Source of the DNA: UBA4615 sp044360485
GTDB lineage: Bacteria > Pseudomonadota > Gammaproteobacteria > Burkholderiales > Burkholderiaceae_E
Length of the DNA: 10,211 nucleotides
Direction: 5' to 3'
Assembly (NCBI GenBank): GCA_044360485.1
Contig: JBIKKG010000113.1
Coordinates: 1 to 10,211, forward strand
Shown: positions 7,238-10,211 of the stretch, in pieces
Position numbering within the stretch: position 1 is the first letter of the stretch
Layout: every line of letters starts with the position of its first letter
Notes under the pieces: generated by a model
What the model was told of the DNA's origin: nothing
The model's input: only the letters and a program-made list of their open reading frames with translations
Database searches by the model: none
Program-made: the position numbers and the translations under genes

Positions 7238-7318
7238 GGTCTGTGGACTCCGGTTGAGGACTGCGTGAGCGGCTGCGCAATGCGAAGGGATGATTCGGGT
7301 CGGCGTGGCGCACTCAGG

Positions 7319-8302
7319 TCAGGGCGAGATGCCCCAGCCCCTGATGGCTGGCACCCAGCGCGCCCGCTGTGCCGCGGCGAAGGCATCGGCGGCATCAGGC
7401 GTCGATCCGACAAGATTTTCGGCACCATATCCGTCCAGACGGGCGCGAATGTCCGGATCGGCCAGGGCGCGATTGAGTTCCCGGTTCAGCCGCTCGATGA
7501 TTGGACGCGGCGTGCCTTTGGGGGCGATCAGACAGTTCCAGGTATAGGCCTCGTAGTCAGGCAACCCGGCTTCCGCGAAGGTGGGAATGTCGGGATGCGT
7601 GGCATTGCGACGCGTGCCGCTCACGGCCAGCACCCGGATCTGCCCGGCCCGCAGCAGCGGCCCTGCCGTGGAAAAACCGTCGAAGACCAGATCGATCTGT
7701 CCGCCCGCCAGGTCCTGCATGGCGGGGCCATTGCCCTTGTAGGGCACATGCAGCAGGTCGATTTGCGCAGCGCGCAGGAAGCTCTCGCCAACGATATGGC
7801 TGATCGAGCCATTGCCGGCCGACCCGTAGCTGATTTTCCCTGGCGCGGCCTTGGCCCGTGCGATCAGGGCGCGCAGATCGGCAGGCCCATCGCGTCGGCC
7901 CGCCAGAATCATCTGAGTCCGCGAGATCAGCCCGATGGTGGTGAGGTCGCGCTCGATGTCAAAGGGCAGCTTCGGGTTCAGCGCGGGATTCATGACGAGC
8001 TGAGAGCTGGTTCCGAGTCCGATCGTGTATCCGTCGGGCGCGGCCTTCGCCACGGCATCGGTTCCGATCATGCCGCCTGCCCCCGCCCGGTTCTCGACCA
8101 CGACCGGCTGACCCAGCGCCTCGGCCAGTTTGGGTGCCAGCTGGCGGGCAATCAGATCGTTGCCGCTACCGGGCGCAAAGGCCACATAGAGGCGAATCGG
8201 CCGGGCCGGCCAAGCGTCCTGGGCCTGGACGAGGCCGTGACGGGCCCAGACTGCGCCCGCGGCCAGGCCGCTGAGCCACTGCCCGAAGGCGCGTCGTTTC
8301 AT
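7319..8302 (-). CDS. Bug/TctC-family periplasmic solute-binding receptor (tripartite tricarboxylate transporter type)
   Basis: A 327-residue precursor. The N-terminus MKRRAFGQWLSGLAAGAVWA is a signal peptide with a twin-arginine-like start, and cleavage is likely after VQA (residue 27). The mature protein shows the Bug family hallmarks: P-I-R-L at its start, FAPGSGNDLIAR (42-53), VVVENRAGAGGMIG followed by APDGYT, and a late PTFAEAGLP segment. These receptors bind small carboxylates or related anions with a closed-cleft mechanism, for TctAB transporters or as sensors. No tctA or tctB gene is in the window, so it is an orphan receptor, as is common in Bordetella and Cupriavidus. AGGAGA (8308-8313, minus sense) lies 5 nt before the ATG. 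It is first in the inferred five-gene operon and diverges from the SDR gene. The ligand may be the operon's substrate, by inference. Confidence 0.94.
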   Translation of the reverse strand: MKRRAFGQWLSGLAAGAVWARHGLVQAQDAWPARPIRLYVAFAPGSGNDLIARQLAPKLAEALGQPVVVENRAGAGGMIGTDAVAKAAPDGYTIGLGTSSQLVMNPALNPKLPFDIERDLTTIGLISRTQMILAGRRDGPADLRALIARAKAAPGKISYGSAGNGSISHIVGESFLRAAQIDLLHVPYKGNGPAMQDLAGGQIDLVFDGFSTAGPLLRAGQIRVLAVSGTRRNATHPDIPTFAEAGLPDYEAYTWNCLIAPKGTPRPIIERLNRELNRALADPDIRARLDGYGAENLVGSTPDAADAFAAAQRARWVPAIRGWGISP

Positions 8303-8319
8303 GGAAGTCTCCTGTATGT

Positions 8320-8341
8320 CGATGCGCGCTCATGCGCGTCG
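8320..8341. promoter_or_regulatory. Imperfect inverted repeat near the Bug gene start (operator candidate)
   Basis: Arms CGATGCGC and GCGCGTCG around the 6-nt centre GCTCAT pair except at one position (a G-T wobble). The heptamer ATGCGCG is also directly repeated 10 bp apart (8322-8328 and 8332-8338), about one helical turn. It overlaps the 5' leader of the Bug mRNA, so it could be an operator or an RNA hairpin upstream of the ribosome site. Confidence 0.4.
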
Positions 8342-8353
8342 TATCTGTCTATG

Positions 8354-8374
8354 AAGGCTGATTGTGCCAGCCTT
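8354..8374. promoter_or_regulatory. Perfect 7-bp inverted repeat in the divergent region (operator candidate)
   Basis: Arms AAGGCTG and CAGCCTT flank the 7-nt spacer ATTGTGC. The centre lies about 62 bp from the Bug start codon and 118 bp from the SDR start. Spacing and size fit a dimeric repressor or activator site. No T-run follows on either strand beyond three bases, so a terminator is less likely. Confidence 0.42.
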
Positions 8375-8417
8375 TGGAGCAGGTCGTGGGCAGGTCGATG
8401 GCACACTGCGTGCAGCC

Positions 8418-8441
8418 CGCATCGACCCGCGGATCGATGCG
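8418..8441. promoter_or_regulatory. 24-bp near-perfect palindrome upstream of the SDR gene (operator candidate)
   Basis: Arms CGCATCGA and TCGATGCG are perfect 8-bp complements around CCCGCGGA. The six central bases, CCGCGG, are themselves palindromic about the same axis, so 22 of 24 positions are symmetric. It ends 40 nt before the SDR ATG. Its half-site TCGATGCG recurs at 8319-8326 near the Bug gene. This is the best candidate in the window for a binding site of a dimeric transcription factor controlling both directions. An mRNA hairpin in the SDR leader is the alternative. Confidence 0.55.
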
Positions 8442-8481
8442 TTTCAATCCACCACAGAACAGAACACAGAGGGAATCGGGC

Positions 8482-9267
8482 ATGGATATTCGACTGACCG
8501 GGCGCACGGCGCTGATCACGGGAGCAAGCAAGGGAATCGGTCTGGCCTGTGCTGCGTTGTTCGCGCAGGCGGGCGCCAAGGTGGTCATGGTGGCCCGCGA
8601 TGCCGCCACATTGAACGAGGCGGCGGCCGCACTGAAGGCGCAGGGCGGCACGGTTCACGCCCTGGCGGCCGATCTGTCCGATGCGGCGCAGGCCACCGAA
8701 CTCGCGCGCCGGGTGGATGCTGAATTCGGGCCGGTCGATGTGCTGGTCAATTCGGCTGGTGCAGCGCGCCGCAATGCACCCAATGAACTCAGCGCGGCGG
8801 CGTTTCACCAGGGCATGAACGCCAAGTACTTCAGCACGATGCACCTGCTCGAACCCGTGATCCGTGGCATGGGGGCACGCGGGCGTGGCGCGGTGGTGAA
8901 CATCATCGGCCAGGGCGGGCGGGTGGCCTCACCGATGCATATTGCAGGCGGTGCGGCCAATTCGGCACTCATGCTGGCCACCGTGGGGTATGCGCGCGCC
9001 TATGCCGGCCAAGGCGTGCGGGTCAACGGGATCAACCCGGGGCTGACCCGCACCGGTCGGGTCGAGGAAGGACTGGCCGTCAGCGCACGCGCCAGCGGAC
9101 GCTCCCGTGACGACATCCTGGCCGACGAGCTGGCGCGGATTCCCATGGGGCGGATGGGGGAGCCGGAAGAGGTCGCCAGGGTTGCGCTATTCCTCGCTTC
9201 CGATGCTGCCAGCTACGTTTCGGGGGCCATTATTCCGATGGACGGCTGTACCGCCTCGGTCATTTGA
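8482..9267 (+). CDS. SDR-fold (short-chain dehydrogenase/reductase) protein lacking the canonical catalytic Tyr/Lys
   Basis: A 261-residue protein with a classical SDR layout. The NAD(P) motif TGASKGIG is at 13-20, D64 in AADLSD follows, then NSAG at 90-93, N113, and a C-terminal PMGRMGEPEEVARVALFLASDAASYVSGAIIPMDG (221-255). Where classical SDRs have Ser and Tyr-x-x-x-Lys, this one reads VNIIGQGGRVAS and then MHIAGGAANSALM (152-164). No lysine occurs after residue 115, so the usual proton relay is absent. It may belong to a divergent SDR subgroup with different chemistry, or be a non-catalytic binder. ATG 8482 is supported by AGAGGGA at 8468-8474, 7 nt upstream. The longer frame from 8362 has no such site and adds 40 residues overlapping the palindromes. 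It is divergent from the Bug-DUF169-ligase-esterase operon and may act on its product. Confidence 0.9.
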   Translation: MDIRLTGRTALITGASKGIGLACAALFAQAGAKVVMVARDAATLNEAAAALKAQGGTVHALAADLSDAAQATELARRVDAEFGPVDVLVNSAGAARRNAPNELSAAAFHQGMNAKYFSTMHLLEPVIRGMGARGRGAVVNIIGQGGRVASPMHIAGGAANSALMLATVGYARAYAGQGVRVNGINPGLTRTGRVEEGLAVSARASGRSRDDILADELARIPMGRMGEPEEVARVALFLASDAASYVSGAIIPMDGCTASVI

Positions 9268-9427
9268 GACGGCCTGACAGTCGGCACCTGTTGTGGTGTA
9301 CGCGACAGCGCATCACTCCTTAGGATGGGCGCCAATGCTGTAAGGTTCCTGAAAGCTGCGTTTTCGGTTGCCACTGCCGGGGGACTCGATGAGCATCGCC
9401 GTGAATGATCTCTCCAGTTCCTCGCGC

Positions 9428-9448
9428 CGCAGGCCTGATCAGCCTGCG
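9428..9448 (+). promoter_or_regulatory. Inverted repeat in the response regulator leader
   Basis: Arms CGCAGGC and GCCTGCG (perfect 7 bp) enclose CTGATCA, whose last six bases TGATCA are also palindromic. The whole is thus a 20-base palindrome carrying one extra C. It ends 51 nt before the ATG. It could be an operator, for example for autoregulation, or an mRNA hairpin. Only TT follows it, so it does not look like an intrinsic terminator. Confidence 0.45.
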
Positions 9449-9474
9449 TTCAGCGTACCGATCCCCACGTCGAT

Positions 9475-9490
9475 CCCTCCATCAGGAGGG
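9475..9490 (+). promoter_or_regulatory. Hairpin that pairs with the Shine-Dalgarno sequence of the response regulator
   Basis: CCCTCC (9475-9480) and GGAGGG (9485-9490) are perfect complements separated by the tetraloop ATCA. The right arm is the strong ribosome-binding sequence AGGAGGG, 9 nt before ATG 9500. In the mRNA the two arms would fold together and hide the ribosome site. This is the layout of translational control by a thermosensor, a small RNA, a ligand or coupled translation. The pairing is directly visible; the regulation is inferred. Confidence 0.55.
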
Positions 9491-9499
9491 CATTTGACA

Positions 9500-10123
9500 A
9501 TGCCCCGCGCCGTCCTGATCGTCGATGACCATCCGATCGTCCCCCAGGCGCTGTCTGCGGTGATCGAGGAAAGTTTCCCCGATGTCCGTGCGCTGCAGGC
9601 GTCTACCCTGCGTCAGGCCAGGGCGATTTATCAGGTGGAGCCAGAGCTTGTGGCCTGCATCCTCGATCTGCGGTTGCCGGACAACGGCGGGCTGGAGGGG
9701 CTGGTCATGCTGCGCGCCCTGCGCCCGGAGGTGGGGGTGGTGGTCTTTACCGGTCTTGAGAGCGAGGCGCTGCGCAGAAATGCCCTGGAACTGGGCGCTT
9801 CGGCCATGGTGTCCAAGACCGAACCGACCGATGTGCTCCTCAGTGCACTGGATGGGTTGATGCCCAAGGCCGAGGCCACGGCCGAGGGCGCAGACGGCGA
9901 ACCGGCAACCACCTACAGCGGTGTGAGCCTGTCGCCGCGCCAGCAGCAGATCTGGCAGGCGATTGCTGATGGCATGTCCAATCAGGAAATTGCACAGCGC
10001 TATCAGATCAGTTTGAACACCACTAAGGCGCATGTGCGCGAGCTCCTGCAGCGGCTCGGTGTGCGCAATCGGACGGAAGCCGCAACGCTGTACTTGCGCC
10101 GCGGACGTTCCCGTAGCGACTGA
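9500..10123 (+). CDS. NarL/FixJ-family response regulator (REC-LuxR HTH)
   Basis: A 207-residue two-component response regulator of standard length. The receiver domain (about 3-120) has the acidic pair Asp9-Asp10 in LIVDDHPIV, the phospho-acceptor Asp56 in ILDLRLPDNGG, Thr84 in VVFTG and Lys106 in MVSKTEP, so phosphorylation should be intact. A short linker (about 121-141) leads to a LuxR-type helix-turn-helix (about 143-203) with LSPRQQQIWQAIADGMSNQEIA and LNTTKAHVRELLQRLGVRNRTEA. It should bind DNA as a dimer when phosphorylated by a histidine kinase, which is not in the window. ATG 9500 was chosen because AGGAGGG lies 9 nt upstream and VLIVDD follows as in the family. An in-frame ATG at 9389 would add 37 residues with no family precedent. 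Target genes are unknown; the divergent operon and SDR are possible. Confidence 0.93.
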   Translation: MPRAVLIVDDHPIVPQALSAVIEESFPDVRALQASTLRQARAIYQVEPELVACILDLRLPDNGGLEGLVMLRALRPEVGVVVFTGLESEALRRNALELGASAMVSKTEPTDVLLSALDGLMPKAEATAEGADGEPATTYSGVSLSPRQQQIWQAIADGMSNQEIAQRYQISLNTTKAHVRELLQRLGVRNRTEAATLYLRRGRSRSD

Positions 10124-10135
10124 CCCGTCCGGCGG

Positions 10136-10155
10136 GCTCATCCATGGGGGTGAGC
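10136..10155 (+). terminator. Terminator-like stem-loop after the response regulator
   Basis: GCTCATCC and GGGTGAGC form an 8-bp stem with one T-G wobble around the loop ATGG, starting 12 nt after the TGA. The downstream bases are TAACATCCCC with no T-run, so termination efficiency is doubtful. Confidence 0.35.
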
Positions 10156-10167
10156 TAACATCCCCGG

Positions 10168-10211
10168 ATGCGCTCTTCCACACCCGAACCCTGCCTGTCT
10201 TTGCATGGCGT
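10168..10211 (+). CDS. Possible start of a further gene (cut by the window end)
   Basis: An ATG at 10168 opens a frame MRSSTPEPCLSLHG that runs to the window edge without a stop, 44 nt after the response regulator. No good Shine-Dalgarno precedes it. The L-S-L-H-G-V beginning is compatible with, for example, an ABC-transporter ATPase N-terminus, but 14 residues cannot identify anything. Confidence 0.25.
   Translation, partial: MRSSTPEPCLSLHG

Larger units (their letters stand above)
8303..8481. promoter_or_regulatory. Divergent promoter/control region between the Bug operon and the SDR gene
   Basis: This 179-nt region lies between two diverging start codons and must carry the promoters for both directions. 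It holds three inverted repeats (8320-8341, 8354-8374, 8418-8441), listed separately. The 8-mer TCGATGCG occurs at 8319-8326 and again at 8434-8441; its first six bases also occur at 8395-8400. No convincing sigma-70 -35/-10 pair was found by eye in either direction. A TTGAAA hexamer on the minus strand (8442-8447) directly abuts the largest palindrome. No regulator gene is adjacent in the window. Confidence 0.6.
9268..9499 (+). promoter_or_regulatory. Intergenic region and 5' leader of the response regulator gene
   Basis: This 232-nt stretch lies between the SDR stop and the response regulator start. No clear terminator for the SDR and no clear sigma-70 promoter were found by eye. The last 75 nt carry two inverted repeats (9428-9448 and 9475-9490). 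The second half of the region (from 9368) happens to be open in frame with the regulator, including an ATG at 9389. The strong ribosome site sits only at the proximal start. Confidence 0.4.

Noticed and set aside
8346..8372. Sigma-54 promoter on the minus strand, suggested by TGGCAC in the divergent region
   Set aside because: The GG-to-GC spacing is 8 nt, not the required 10.
8362..8481. Upstream start adding 40 residues to the SDR protein
   Set aside because: The extension has no family resemblance, lacks a ribosome site and covers the palindromes, while ATG 8482 has a good Shine-Dalgarno.
7232..8497. 421-residue plus-strand open frame antisense to the Bug receptor
   Set aside because: The Bug gene has a signal peptide and family motifs on the other strand, and the antisense frame shows no domain.
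9368..9499. N-terminal extension of the response regulator from an upstream start
   Set aside because: Receiver domains normally begin a few residues before the LIVDD motif, and the strong AGGAGGG sits at the ATG at 9500. The open frame is kept only as a possible modifier of the hairpin.

Overview
The window looks like a chromosomal segment of a high-G+C betaproteobacterium, probably Burkholderiales (Comamonadaceae/Alcaligenaceae type). The basis is the strong G/C bias at third codon positions, an orphan Bug/TctC-type periplasmic receptor, and a dense set of acyl-CoA and ester catabolism genes. No rRNA, tRNA, CRISPR array, insertion sequence or phage gene was seen, and no gene-free stretch exceeds 300 bases.

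Left part (1-2162, plus strand): the C-terminal end of an amidohydrolase-family gene, a complete 3-hydroxybutyryl-CoA dehydrogenase, a terminator-like hairpin, then an overlapping two-gene MntA/HepT (MNT-HEPN, type VII) toxin-antitoxin module. The module lies between metabolic genes and ends tail-to-tail against the next block.

Middle part (2180-8302, minus strand, read right to left): a Bug-type solute receptor, a DUF169 protein, a medium-chain/aromatic-type acyl-CoA synthetase, and two tandem paralogous serine hydrolases of the beta-lactamase/family VIII esterase fold. Gaps are short (81 and 33 nt, then a 4-nt ATGA overlap, then 100 nt), so this is probably one operon. A reasonable inferred scheme is that the receptor captures a carboxylate or ester, the esterases release an acid, and the synthetase makes its CoA thioester. 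The role of DUF169 is unknown. The substrate cannot be read from the sequence.

Right part (8303-10211, plus strand): a 179-nt divergent promoter region with three inverted repeats, including a 24-bp nearly perfect palindrome. It is followed by an SDR-fold protein that keeps the nucleotide-binding motif but has lost the catalytic Tyr-x-x-x-Lys. Next comes a NarL/FixJ-type response regulator whose very strong Shine-Dalgarno sequence is one arm of a perfect hairpin, and then possibly the first codons of another gene.

The most interesting items are the Bug-DUF169-CoA ligase-double esterase operon with its divergent non-canonical SDR and shared palindromic control region, and the apparent translational lock on the response regulator. 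Functional assignments come from motif recognition by eye; no database search was run.
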